From the NCBI RefSeq assembly GCF_900604485.1, contig NZ_UWOP01000001.1, positions 915,501 to 979,500 on the forward strand: DNA of 64,000 nt, given 5' to 3'. Source of the stretch: Enterococcus mediterraneensis (GTDB lineage Bacteria > Bacillota > Bacilli > Lactobacillales > Enterococcaceae). Of this stretch, positions 34,228 to 43,833 are shown piece by piece. A program made the translations under genes and the position numbers. Position 1 is the stretch's first letter, and every line of letters starts with the position of its first letter. Below the pieces are notes generated by a model that saw nothing but the letters and a program-made list of their open reading frames with translations, was not told where the DNA came from and searched no databases.

Positions 34228-34543
34228 CTGCGTTTCTCCTCCAATCCGCAAGCCATTCCTCGCCACTATAAGCCCGGAAATTTGCTAAGTTTTCCATACC
34301 GTATTCCGTTAGACAATCTGGTAAACTACCGCTCTCGTCCGTTGCGACTGCAAGTTTTGTGGATGTGGTAAGCGCCTTAGTCACAGGATCAATGTAGGTT
34401 GTCATAAACGTTAATTCGTAAACTTGGCTATAGCTGTGGATCTCGTTGCCTTCCCAATCACGCGGCGTATCGTCTACATACTCTTCCTCGTCCGGCGGAC
34501 AGGTTAAATATCGATCTAATGCGTTTGCTGTTTTGCTATCCAT
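34205..34543 (-). CDS. Hypothetical acidic phage protein (112 aa)
   Basis: MDSKTANALDRYLTCPPDEE followed by TPRDWEGNEIHSYSQVYELT and EYGMENLANFRAYSGEEWLA. Acidic and soluble; ends inside the Sak gene start (23-base overlap). Possibly a DNA mimic or regulator, but nothing shows this. GAAAGGAC 8 bases before ATG. Confidence 0.68.
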   Translation of the reverse strand: MDSKTANALDRYLTCPPDEEEYVDDTPRDWEGNEIHSYSQVYELTFMTTYIDPVTKALTTSTKLAVATDESGSLPDCLTEYGMENLANFRAYSGEEWLADWRRNADESRRNF

Positions 34544-34600
34544 TGATTTCTGTCCTTTCTTATGCTATTTTTAGGTAAATGTTATTTAGTATGCGATTGA

Positions 34601-34732
34601 CTATGCTTGCCGGCGGTCAATCGCTTTTTTCATGCGTTCGATGTTTTGACGCGTCCGGATATTCCGTTGATTTTCACGCCACCATCGATCTGCAATTATT
34701 TTTCCAATTCTTAATGCCTCTGCTCTAGTCAT
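34601..34732 (-). CDS. Small basic protein (43 aa)
   Basis: MTRAEALRIGKIIADRWWRE then NQRNIRTRQNIERMKKAIDR, Arg/Lys-rich. GGAGG lies 6 bases before the ATG, inside the end of the antirepressor gene (8-base overlap). The longer frame upstream is a shadow of that gene. Probably nucleic-acid-binding. Confidence 0.6.
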   Translation of the reverse strand: MTRAEALRIGKIIADRWWRENQRNIRTRQNIERMKKAIDRRQA

Positions 34733-35429
34733 CGCAATCCTCCAGATCCAAAGACATTTGACGCACGATCGTTTTCGTTGCTGTCGAAGGCTCCCAATCG
34801 GTGATATAGTCCAAGACTTGTTGGAAGTTTTTCTGGCGCAATTGAGTACGCGTGCTAACGCCTGTGATTGCTTTGACACCGCTGTTGATATCGCGATGCA
34901 GCTCTCCGCGTTGCTTGTTTGTCAGTTTCCCAAACCCACGCGCTACTTCTGCTACTCGCTGATTGATTCGGCGTGTGATGTAGCTGTAATCTCCTGCGCT
35001 GAGTACAGTATTTTCTTCAAGATCCGTAACTCGTTCTTCAACTTTATCAACTTTATCTTTCGTATCTTTTTGGAATTCAAACATAAGTTCCAAGGCTTCT
35101 TGCGGCGTTGTAGGAATTTTGAGCGCCTGTTCTTTGATCGCTGTTTCCATCTCGTTAAATCGCTCGATATAAGCAACAGCGAATTGAGTTCCTTTCGATC
35201 CAGTCATTCGTGTGCTGAAAAGTTCGCAGCCACGTTTTGTCAATAAGTAGCAAGGTAGCTCCTTATTTTGTAAATTAGTGTAAGTTGATTCGACGAAATA
35301 GGACTGGTAACTTTTTACCTCTCCTAATTGATCGATGATTCTGCGGATATCTTTCATGACGTTGTTGTGATCTTTGCTGACCATCTCAGCCACTTCTAAA
35401 CTGGTGATTGTTTTTTCTAATTGATTCAT
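34725..35429 (-). CDS. Rha-type antirepressor with ORF6C domain (234 aa)
   Basis: Residues 1-100 are the Rha domain (TSLEVAEMVSKDHNNVMKDI, YTNLQNKELPCYLLTKRGCE); residues about 125-225 match ORF6C (YITRRINQRVAEVARGFGKL, RTQLRQKNFQQVLDYI). Such proteins counter repressor function or block host functions in lytic growth. ATG at 35429 set by AAAGGAG 9 bases upstream. Confidence 0.9.
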   Translation of the reverse strand: MNQLEKTITSLEVAEMVSKDHNNVMKDIRRIIDQLGEVKSYQSYFVESTYTNLQNKELPCYLLTKRGCELFSTRMTGSKGTQFAVAYIERFNEMETAIKEQALKIPTTPQEALELMFEFQKDTKDKVDKVEERVTDLEENTVLSAGDYSYITRRINQRVAEVARGFGKLTNKQRGELHRDINSGVKAITGVSTRTQLRQKNFQQVLDYITDWEPSTATKTIVRQMSLDLEDCDD

Positions 35430-35485
35430 CTGTTTTCTCCTTTCAATCGACGGGCGCAATTTTGCGCTGGTTTAAATTTTCTACG

Positions 35486-35653
35486 TTACCGATCCTCTTT
35501 CCGCTTAAACCAAAATTCCAATGCGCCCACAGAAACGAAGTAAGCCAGAATCAAGTAACTCGCTCTTGGTTCAATTGGTGCCAAGATCAGAAGTAAAAGG
35601 ATCACTCCGATCGTGTCGAGGTTGTCTACCAATTTCTTTTGATTTTTCGTCAT
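35486..35653 (-). CDS. Small membrane protein, two helices (55 aa)
   Basis: MTKNQKKLVDNLDTIGVILL contains the start of helix one (GVILLLLILAPI), and SYLILAYFVSVGALEFWF is helix two; ends KRKEDR. GGAG 6 bases before the ATG, and the start overlaps the stop of the 29-residue ORF upstream. Phage early-region membrane protein of unknown function, possibly superinfection exclusion. Confidence 0.6.
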   Translation of the reverse strand: MTKNQKKLVDNLDTIGVILLLLILAPIEPRASYLILAYFVSVGALEFWFKRKEDR

Positions 35654-35739
35654 TTCTTTCTCCTTTCGATGATTATCATTGCTGTCATAAACAGCGTGCT
35701 AAAAATTGCGATGGCTAAGATGTTTTTCCACAGAATCAT
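35650..35739 (-). CDS. Very small membrane peptide (29 aa)
   Basis: MILWKNILAIAIFSTLFMTA with a basic end (RRKK): one membrane helix. The stop overlaps the next ATG by 4 bases, and GCAGG lies 9 bases before its start. Coding is suggested by overlap only. Confidence 0.4.
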   Translation of the reverse strand: MILWKNILAIAIFSTLFMTAMIIIERRKK

Positions 35740-35984
35740 ATCGTTTTTCCTGCTTTCTCTAGAAAGTCCGGAACAGACACTTTTCTCGTCCGCAGTCGAT
35801 TAAGTGCTAGATACGCTAAGAATTGATCATATAGATCTGTATCAATTCGTACCTCTTTAGCTGTCACTCGCTGATAAGCTCTTGAAAAATGCTCTGTACT
35901 CTTTAACACTGCCATCCGTCGCTTGTACGTCGAATCGGAGTATTTGTACTTCTTCATGAAGTCTTGTTTATCCATTTTTGGCAT
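35736..35984 (-). CDS. Hypothetical phage protein, possible DNA-binding (82 aa)
   Basis: MPKMDKQDFMKKYKYSDSTY reads like a helix-turn-helix (YKYSDSTYKRRMAVLKS), then KEVRIDTDLYDQFLAYLALN. Located second after cro, a position often used for excisionase-like or early regulatory proteins. ATG at 35984 follows AAGGAG. Function inferred weakly. Confidence 0.6.
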   Translation of the reverse strand: MPKMDKQDFMKKYKYSDSTYKRRMAVLKSTEHFSRAYQRVTAKEVRIDTDLYDQFLAYLALNRLRTRKVSVPDFLEKAGKTI

Positions 35985-36060
35985 TCCTATTCTCCTTTCG
36001 CTTGTTATTAAAAATGAAAGCGCAAAATGTTTCACGTAATTTAACTATTGGAATTTAAAA

Positions 36061-36156
36061 GTTACTATTTGTAATGTTTCACGCTATTTCATATTGTGGA
36101 TAAGTTACATTTTCATGAAAAAATGTAACTATTTGTTTCTTTTACGTAACTATTTG
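36061..36156. repeat. Repeated GTWACTATTTG sequences downstream of cro
   Basis: GTTACTATTTG at 36061-36071 and GTAACTATTTG at 36125-36135 and 36146-36156 (the last inside cro). AATGTTTCACG also repeats at 36026-36036 and 36073-36083. They share the GTTAC/GTAAC half-site with the CI operator region and may be further repressor or early-promoter sites. This covers the otherwise gene-free 35985-36149. Confidence 0.45.
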
Positions 36157-36362
36157 CGCAAAAGAAAAGATGACAACTCTTCGTCTTTGACTTCTAAAAC
36201 ATTCATCATTTTGATGAATTCAGGTAGCGAGACCACAATAATACCGGACATTTTCCGAGAATACGTCGCTCGAGTAATCCCTAGTTGCCGAGCCATATCA
36301 GCATCAACCATTTTTTTCTCTTTCATTTTTTCATGAAGTTTAGACTTATTAACAGGAATCAT
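36150..36362 (-). CDS. Cro-like repressor (XRE family, 70 aa)
   Basis: MIPVNKSKLHEKMKEKKMVD, then the HTH DADMARQLGITRATYSRKMS. Divergent from the CI-type gene at 36564, the classic lysogeny switch layout. ATG at 36362 set by AAGGAGG. Binds the shared intergenic operators to favour lytic growth (inferred from position). Confidence 0.85.
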   Translation of the reverse strand: MIPVNKSKLHEKMKEKKMVDADMARQLGITRATYSRKMSGIIVVSLPEFIKMMNVLEVKDEELSSFLLRK

Positions 36363-36392
36363 TTTCAAACCTCCTTCCTTTCTACAAAGTTA

Positions 36393-36420
36393 TTATTACA
36401 CATAAGTTACGTTAGCGCAA
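36393..36420 (-). promoter_or_regulatory. Early (cro-side) promoter with operator half-sites
   Basis: Minus strand TTGCGC (36415-36420), 16-bp spacer containing AACGTAACTT, and TAATAA (36393-36398) with a TG three bases before it. The ACGTAAC in the spacer is the half-site of the palindrome at 36462-36479, so repressor binding should block it. Confidence 0.55.
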
Positions 36421-36456
36421 CATAGTTTTTGAAATTATTTTCAAAATAACTTTTGT

Positions 36457-36485
36457 TTGTTTCTTGTTACGTAACAAGATATTAT
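36457..36485 (+). promoter_or_regulatory. CI promoter with 18-bp palindromic operator
   Basis: TTGTTT (36457-36462), a 17-bp spacer and TATTAT (36480-36485). The spacer is filled by the perfect palindrome TCTTGTTACGTAACAAGA (36462-36479), an obvious operator for CI and/or Cro. Confidence 0.75.
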
Positions 36486-36563
36486 AGAAGTGCGAAAGGC
36501 AATATTATTTAAAAGTTAAAAAAGTTGGTTATATAACGCTCAAGTCTTAGAGGAGGGTTTAGG

Positions 36564-37205
36564 ATGTTCCCAGAAAATTATGAAGCAGTCAAATATTTGA
36601 AGCAAAAAAGAAAAGAAAAGCGCGTAAATCAAGAAACTTTAGGAAACTTATTAAACGTAACTAAAGCAACTATTTCTAGATATGAGTCCGGAGATATCGC
36701 CATGAATGTTGAAGATATATTAAAAGTTGCAGACTTTTTAGGAGTCAACAGAGGGGAGCTGCCTGACCTATCTATTTCTCAAAATTTATTTGTCGATGAA
36801 ACAACCTTAAAAGTTTTAGGATCAGTGAAAGCTGGTTACCCCTTAGAGTGTTATGAAGTTGCAGAAGATGTGCCTGTACCAGCTTGGATATTGAAGAAAT
36901 TTCCAAACGCATACGGCCTAAGAGTGCATGGAGACAGTATGGATCGGATCATTCCTGAAAATACAATCGCGGTTGTTAATCCTCAAACTGAAGTGCCAAA
37001 CGGCAAAATAGCAATCGTTAGAATAAACGGCACAGAGACAACGATGAAAAAATTCTATAATCTTGACGGCACTATCATCCTTAGGCCCGAGAGCACCAAT
37101 CCTGACTATCGAACAATGAGCTTTGATACCGAAGAAGAAAAAGCAGATATACACGTTGAAGGTCGCGTAGTTACCTTCGTGCCAGATCCAAGAATCATCT
37201 TGTAA
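36564..37205 (+). CDS. CI-type repressor with S24 peptidase domain (213 aa)
   Basis: N-terminal XRE HTH (RVNQETLGNLLNVTKATISR). C-terminal LexA/CI-like autoprotease: probable cleavage pair Ala-Gly in SVKAGYP (about residue 92), catalytic Ser in HGDSMDRIIP and Lys in GKIAIVRINGTE. Cleavage upon RecA activation would induce the prophage, consistent with the LexA-controlled operon at the left end. GAGGAGG precedes the ATG. Followed closely by the integrase gene. Confidence 0.94.
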   Translation: MFPENYEAVKYLKQKRKEKRVNQETLGNLLNVTKATISRYESGDIAMNVEDILKVADFLGVNRGELPDLSISQNLFVDETTLKVLGSVKAGYPLECYEVAEDVPVPAWILKKFPNAYGLRVHGDSMDRIIPENTIAVVNPQTEVPNGKIAIVRINGTETTMKKFYNLDGTIILRPESTNPDYRTMSFDTEEEKADIHVEGRVVTFVPDPRIIL

Positions 37206-37226
37206 GAAAAATAGAGGTGAATGTAA

Positions 37227-38366
37227 GTGTGGATTGAAAAAGTCAAAGACAAAAAAGGAAAGATCGCATACAAATTTAGCGAGCGGTATATTGATCCAAA
37301 AACAGGCAAAAGAAAAAAGGTCAGTTTGACTTACAAAAATAAGTCGCGCGACACACAAAAAGAAGCTCTTTACGCATTAACGAAAAAAATAGACGAACGA
37401 ACAAACAATGATAAACTTTCTAAGTCTGGGGTAACGTTAGGAGAAGTTATTAATGAGTGGCAGATCATGTATAAGCAACGCGTGAAAGAATCCACCTACG
37501 TGGTCACTGAGCGTATTTTCACGGCTGTAAAACAGGATTTTTCTTTTGATTATCATATATCTGCGATCACACGAGATGACTTATCTGATTGGTTTGATAA
37601 ACTGCTCTATGAGCGGAATCTATCTAATAGCTATGTCAGTGCGATTCGCGGGAAGTTTTACATGATTTTCAGCTATGCACTAAAAAAGAGATATATTCTC
37701 AGCAATCCGATGGAAGGACTAGTAGTTGAGTACAAACGTGCACCGATTGAAAAGTTAAGTGAAAAATTGCTTTCTGATGAAGAGTACGAGGATATTTTGA
37801 ACTATGCGAAAACTCATAATAGACGCTATGCGGCATTGATCGAATGGATGTATCTGACTGGCATGAGATACGGCGAAGCTGCTGCGCTTTCTCGAAATGA
37901 TATCATCGAAACCGAAGAAGGAACATATGCTAAAATCACAGGTACATTAATGTATCAGCGGCGAAAATTTAAGGATATGAAAAAGAGTGATACACCGAAG
38001 ACATCGTCTAGTATCCGAAATGTTTATTTACCAAAACGTGCTTTGGAGATATTGGAAGAATTGAAAGAGATCAATGCCGGAATTGAAAAGGACTTTATTT
38101 TTTGCTCAAAGAGCGGTACACCGATTATCCACACCTCACTCAATCAGTATTTGAGAAGGATTGGTGAAGAGCTGGGAATTGAAAAACAGATTACATCGCA
38201 TATTCTGCGACACACACATATCTCAAAACTTGCTGAGCTAGGTGTACCCTTGCATGCAATCCAAAAACGTGTCGGTCACAATGATAGCTCATTGACTCAA
38301 AGAATCTATCTGCATGTGACTAAAAAGACGGAAGAAACGATGAACACTAAGCTTGAAAAGCTATGA
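37227..38366 (+). CDS. int: Prophage integrase, tyrosine recombinase (379 aa)
   Basis: N-terminal AP2-like arm-DNA-binding domain (WIEKVKDKKGKIAYKFSERY with IDPKTGKRKKVSLTYK), a SAM-like core-binding domain (about 65-165) and the catalytic domain with Arg in TGMRYGEAAAL, HxxR in ITSHILRHTHISKL, His in QKRVGHNDSS and Tyr in RIYLHVTKK. Starts at GTG after GAGGTGA. It ends about 150 bp from the right att core and is the enzyme that integrates this prophage. Confidence 0.95.
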   Translation: MWIEKVKDKKGKIAYKFSERYIDPKTGKRKKVSLTYKNKSRDTQKEALYALTKKIDERTNNDKLSKSGVTLGEVINEWQIMYKQRVKESTYVVTERIFTAVKQDFSFDYHISAITRDDLSDWFDKLLYERNLSNSYVSAIRGKFYMIFSYALKKRYILSNPMEGLVVEYKRAPIEKLSEKLLSDEEYEDILNYAKTHNRRYAALIEWMYLTGMRYGEAAALSRNDIIETEEGTYAKITGTLMYQRRKFKDMKKSDTPKTSSSIRNVYLPKRALEILEELKEINAGIEKDFIFCSKSGTPIIHTSLNQYLRRIGEELGIEKQITSHILRHTHISKLAELGVPLHAIQKRVGHNDSSLTQRIYLHVTKKTEETMNTKLEKL

Positions 38367-38369
38367 CTC

Positions 38370-38389
38370 TGCCCCTTTTTTGCCCCTTT
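38370..38389 (+). repeat. Putative integrase arm-type site, right copy
   Basis: Direct repeat of 683-702 (one difference), starting 4 bases after the int stop codon and about 124 bp inside the right core. Confidence 0.5.
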
Positions 38390-38422
38390 TAGGAAAAATA
38401 AGATTTTAAAAACAAAATAAAA

Positions 38423-38442
38423 AAACATACGAAAATATGTTT
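38423..38442 (+). terminator. Weak hairpin after int
   Basis: AAACATA / TATGTTT around a 6-base loop, followed by ATCCTTTATT. It is the only hairpin I see between int and the right attachment site and may end int transcription. Confidence 0.4.
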
Positions 38443-38503
38443 ATCCTTTATTAAGCGGTATTTATGATTGTTTTATAACGAAAAAAACCAAAATAATCTA
38501 ATT

Positions 38504-39178
38504 TCAATTATCGTCATAGACGATGTCGTAAAATTTCCCAGGTTCTGGTTTTTGTCCTAATAAAATCCGGTTGAATTCGGCTAATCCTTCATCGAATTCA
38601 TGATTTCCCAAAGTCCCCACATCAAAACCCATCTGGTTCAAAATCTTCATTGTCGGTTGATCCTGAAGCAATCCCGAATTTGCAGGACTGGCTCCCACCA
38701 TATCCCCTGATTGGACGCGGAAAGTTTGCGCGTTTGGATTTGCTGCCTCAAATTGTGCCTCCGCGTAATCTAAATGACCAGCTAACAACGCAGCAGTCCC
38801 AGCATTTTCATGAGTTTCCGAACCTAATGATACTCTCCCAGTAGTACTCAAAGCCCCGTGAAAATCATTGATCCCTAACAATTGGACCGGGACCGTTGTT
38901 GCCTCCTGATTGATGCTTGGTTCTGTTTCTGAAACTGTTTGGGACGATCCAGAGTCCTCGCTTAATGAAGACGTACTTGACGTTTCGCTGCTCGCAACAG
39001 AATCTGCTGGTGATTGCGGATCACCTGTTGTTGCTGTATCTGCTGACTCAAGCGTTTCAGTTATTGACGTATTCGTTGTCTCAACTGTATCTGCTATCGC
39101 TATCGTACTAGGAACAGCTATCCCAGCAAGTACCACTAGAGCCAACAGACTTCTACACATCAAACGTATTTTTTTCAT
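38504..39178 (-). pseudogene. 5'-nucleotidase/metallophosphoesterase, N-terminal part, truncated by prophage
   Basis: MKKIRLMCRSLLALVVLAGI is a signal peptide, followed by a Ser/Thr/Glu-rich spacer and the start of the phosphoesterase domain: VQLLGINDFHGALSTTGRVS, AGHLDYAEAQFEAANP, 'VQSGDMVGASPANSGLLQDQ' and the GNHEFDEG motif. Translation stops two codons after the att core. Missing the rest of the catalytic domain (now at 1-571), the exported fragment should be inactive. Excision would restore the gene. AGGGAG precedes the ATG. Confidence 0.93.
38508..38530. other. Right prophage attachment site (att core)
   Basis: TCATAGACGATGTCGTA at 38514-38530 pairs with 555-571 (one mismatch). It is the point where the 5'-nucleotidase reading frame changes from host to prophage sequence (YDIVYD then DN and stop). 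Confidence 0.88.
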
Positions 39179-39312
39179 AATCTCCCTACCTTTCATTATT
39201 TTAACTCTCCAAAGAAAAGGCTATCAATAATGCAAATAAAGGTCAACGTTTTTTCAAAAAATATGAAAAAAATCATATTTAAAGACAAAAATACGCATAT
39301 TTTCGCAAATAA

Positions 39313-39345
39313 AAAAACAGTTCAATTTGAAATTGAACTGTTTTT
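39313..39345 (-). terminator. Terminator after metG
   Basis: A 13-bp stem AAACAGTTCAATT / AATTGAACTGTTT with a TGA loop and T-runs on both sides. The stretch 39179-39312 upstream of the nucleotidase gene is AT-rich with no other feature. Confidence 0.85.
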
Positions 39346-39356
39346 AATTAGTTATT

Positions 39357-41384
<2,028 letters not shown>

Positions 41385-41537
41385 TCACTTTTCGTGAATA
41401 TGTTCCCTGATAGTATACCACAAATTATATTTTGTTTAAGAATTTTCAAGTAAATTACCGATTCTTTCCCAGTTAACATCTGCAGTTTTAGAAATGTTTG
41501 GTATAATAGGAAAAGAATCAGACAAAGGAAGTTGTTT

Positions 41538-41813
41538 ATGACGAAAAAACATCGAAAGTTTCTTGCGGTCATCTTGATCGTAACAATTTTACATCTCTTA
41601 TTCTGCGGGTTTTATCAGCAGATTTACGGCTATTTCAATCTGCAAGGCGGGTTGATGCCTTTTTTAACTATCACTCAACTTATGAGGATCGTCTTTTTGA
41701 TCTTTATCGGTATCGGCGGGTTGCTCAGCCTGCGGGAACAAGTGAAAAAAGCACTGCCTTTTTACTTGGCTTTCTTCCTATTCAATCTGGTGATCCCCTT
41801 TATTTTCCAATGA
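41538..41813 (+). CDS. Small membrane protein, three helices (91 aa)
   Basis: Three hydrophobic segments: KFLAVILIVTILHLLFCGFY, IVFLIFIGIGGLLSL and FYLAFFLFNLVIPFIF, separated by short charged loops. AAAGGA 8 bases before ATG and an extended -10 TGGTATAAT upstream, divergent from metG. Family not recognised. Confidence 0.75.
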   Translation: MTKKHRKFLAVILIVTILHLLFCGFYQQIYGYFNLQGGLMPFLTITQLMRIVFLIFIGIGGLLSLREQVKKALPFYLAFFLFNLVIPFIFQ

Positions 41814-41863
41814 ACTCATTAACAGAACCATCAGCGACTTAAAACAAGTGAGGTGCTATTATA

Positions 41864-42694
41864 ATGAAACGATTTTCTTCAAAAGCTGAGGAAAAACTTT
41901 ATTACGAACAAGAAGCAAGCGAAGAAGATTTTCTTCAATGGTACAAACGTCAAGAACATCCTGATTATGAAAAACCGGCATTGACGGTCGATATGGTCTT
42001 GATGTGTTACAACAAAGAAGAAGATCAGATCAAAACTCTTTTGATCCAAAGAAAAAGCCATCCTTATAAAAACTCCTGGGCATTGCCTGGCGGATTTGTC
42101 GAACCAAGAGAATCCACAGGGGAAAGTGTGATCCGGGAGACAAAAGAAGAGACCGGCGTTGAGATTTCTACTCACAATATCGAACAGCTCCACACTTTCA
42201 GCCGGCCGGATCGCGATCCTCGCGGCTGGGTAGTGACTGTCAGCTATCTGGCGTTTATCGGTGAAGAACCGTTGAGCGCCGGTGATGACGCGGCCGAAGT
42301 TCGGTGGTTCACATTAGAGCGCAAGCGCAATAATATCCATTTGACCAACGGCGATGTCGAGATCATTTTAGATCTTCAAACCGGTGCATCTTCTGGTCCA
42401 GATACACTGGCATTCGACCATAGTGAGATTATTTTGAAAGCCTTCAACCGTGTCGCCAACAAGATGGAACATGAACCGTTAGTGCTGCAAGTCTTAGGAG
42501 ACTCCTTCACCATCACTGAAGCCCGCAAAGTCTTCGCGAAATTTTTAGGAATCGATTTTCGCAGTATCGATCATTCCAACTTCAAAAAAGCCATGCTGCA
42601 ATATTTCGAAGAGATCGGCGAACGTCCGGTAGGTATCGGCCGTCCTTCGAAAATCTACCGCTTGAAAGATGAAATCATTCCTGAAGAAGGATAA
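41864..42694 (+). CDS. NUDIX domain regulator, NrtR-like (276 aa)
   Basis: A complete NUDIX box GGFVEPRESTGESVIRETKE followed by ETGVEI at about residues 83-108, and a C-terminal winged helix (LGDSFTITEARKVFAKFLGI; GERPVGIGRPSKIYRL) from about 205. This two-domain form matches NrtR-type repressors that sense ADP-ribose and control NAD metabolism genes; no NAD gene is adjacent, so the target is uncertain. It could instead act as a hydrolase. GAGGTG precedes the ATG. Confidence 0.85.
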   Translation: MKRFSSKAEEKLYYEQEASEEDFLQWYKRQEHPDYEKPALTVDMVLMCYNKEEDQIKTLLIQRKSHPYKNSWALPGGFVEPRESTGESVIRETKEETGVEISTHNIEQLHTFSRPDRDPRGWVVTVSYLAFIGEEPLSAGDDAAEVRWFTLERKRNNIHLTNGDVEIILDLQTGASSGPDTLAFDHSEIILKAFNRVANKMEHEPLVLQVLGDSFTITEARKVFAKFLGIDFRSIDHSNFKKAMLQYFEEIGERPVGIGRPSKIYRLKDEIIPEEG

Positions 42695-42703
42695 GAAACT
42701 ACA

Positions 42704-42749
42704 AAAACATCTCGAACGAATATCTTTTCACTCGTTCGAGATGTTTTTT
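42704..42749. terminator. Bidirectional terminator between NUDIX gene and TldR guide region
   Basis: AAACATCTCGAACGA / TCGTTCGAGATGTTT forms a 15-bp stem with A- and T-runs on the two sides. On the minus strand it begins right after the predicted guide at 42750-42764, so it may set the guide RNA 3' end. Confidence 0.85.
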
Positions 42750-42884
42750 GGTTTATCATAATTAGTGAGCAGCTTTCCTAGAAACAAAAATTCCTGTTAA
42801 ATTTTTTCTATACCCTAGGCGATCCCTGGAGCTCCTTCCAGTTCATGTTTTATTGCTTTTATAAATCAGCCGATTTTTGATCGG
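42750..42884 (-). ncRNA. Predicted TldR guide RNA (scaffold plus guide)
   Basis: Three hairpins lie in series on the minus strand, overlapping and following the tldR stop: CCGAT/ATCGG (42870-42884, inside the ORF end), CTGGA/TCCAG (42826-42841), and a long CCTAG...CTAGG stem (42777-42819). The stretch TAATTATGATAAACC (42764 to 42750) then runs into the terminator. TnpB-family guide RNAs overlap the 3' end of the ORF and end in the guide, so this is the expected place. The first 7 guide bases match the oppA promoter after TTTAA. The exact guide boundary is inferred. Confidence 0.6.
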
Positions 42885-43819
42885 TTTTCTTCATTTAGAT
42901 AGACTGTCTTACCATACCAGACTGCTTTATATTTCAGTTTTTGAATGAAATGGAACCAATCTGAAGAAGTAAATGGTCCTGTTGCATTGACACGTTTGTT
43001 GTTTGTTTCGACATAGATTTCGTCATAAGTACGGATGATCTGCATCGACAGTTCATTGAGATACGTTTTTTTACGTTCGTAATAATGGGTATACAGATTT
43101 CTGACTTTTTCTTTCTGCTTTTGATAGTTTTTAGCTTGTGAAAGAGAAATATGACGATTACGAGCAGCTTTCCCGCGAACGGCTAGCTTCCGTTCAGCTT
43201 TCTGCAATTTGCCTTCGATTTCCGCTTGCGAAAAATCAGGGAAAGACAATTCCGAATCTGAAGCTTCTACTAAGCAGGTTTTAGAAAAATTCAGTCTAAC
43301 AGATCGCTTGGTCAGCGGCAGCGGAACAACTTTCTCTTTACAAAGGATCGAGACATAAAAGATTCGGTTGTTTTTAGCCGAGATCGTCGCCGATTTTATC
43401 TGACCAGGTACTTCACGATGCTTGTTCAATGAAACCAATGTCTTGAGCTTTGGCAGCTTCAGCTTTCCATCTTGAAAATAGATCGTATGGTGCTGGTTGT
43501 TCGTCGTATAGGATTGCCAGATACAGCGTTTGGTTTTCAATTTAGGATAGCCGGCATGTCCTTTATAATAATTGCGAAATGCCCGTTCCAAGTTGAGCTG
43601 TGCATTTGCCAAGGCAAGGCTATCGGTCTTTTTCAAAAATGGAAAATCTTCCTTTAGCCTAGCCGGTGTCAGCCTGACATTTTTTGGTTTGTGGGATTCT
43701 TGTCGATATTTCAGCAATGTATTATAGGTGAAACGGACACAGCCGAATGTTTCAATAAAGAAACGCCGTTGCTGTTGTGTTGGATAGAGCCGAAATTTGT
43801 ATGCTTTCAATACTTCCAT
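42866..43819 (-). CDS. tldR: TldR: nuclease-dead TnpB-like RNA-guided repressor (317 aa)
   Basis: Typical TnpB N-terminus (EVLKAYKFRLYPTQQQRRFF, FGCVRFTYNTLLKYR) and a degenerate RuvC fold. RuvC-I, normally GIDLG, reads VRLNFS (Asn177 for the catalytic Asp). RuvC-II Glu271 (YVETNNK) remains. The chain stops at WYGKTVYLNEENRSKIG, just before the zinc finger and RuvC-III of TnpB. Nuclease activity is therefore lost while RNA and DNA binding may remain. The gene follows oppF by 14 bp in the same operon and no transposon ends or TnpA are seen. Enterococcal oppF-linked TldRs were reported in 2024; this matches that description. Confidence 0.9.
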   Translation of the reverse strand: MEVLKAYKFRLYPTQQQRRFFIETFGCVRFTYNTLLKYRQESHKPKNVRLTPARLKEDFPFLKKTDSLALANAQLNLERAFRNYYKGHAGYPKLKTKRCIWQSYTTNNQHHTIYFQDGKLKLPKLKTLVSLNKHREVPGQIKSATISAKNNRIFYVSILCKEKVVPLPLTKRSVRLNFSKTCLVEASDSELSFPDFSQAEIEGKLQKAERKLAVRGKAARNRHISLSQAKNYQKQKEKVRNLYTHYYERKKTYLNELSMQIIRTYDEIYVETNNKRVNATGPFTSSDWFHFIQKLKYKAVWYGKTVYLNEENRSKIG

Positions 43820-43833
43820 CTAACCAACACTCC

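Noticed and set aside
42866..43819. Active IS200/IS605 TnpB transposon gene
   Set aside because: RuvC-I Asp is replaced, the C-terminal third is missing, and there is no TnpA or element end; TldR fits better.
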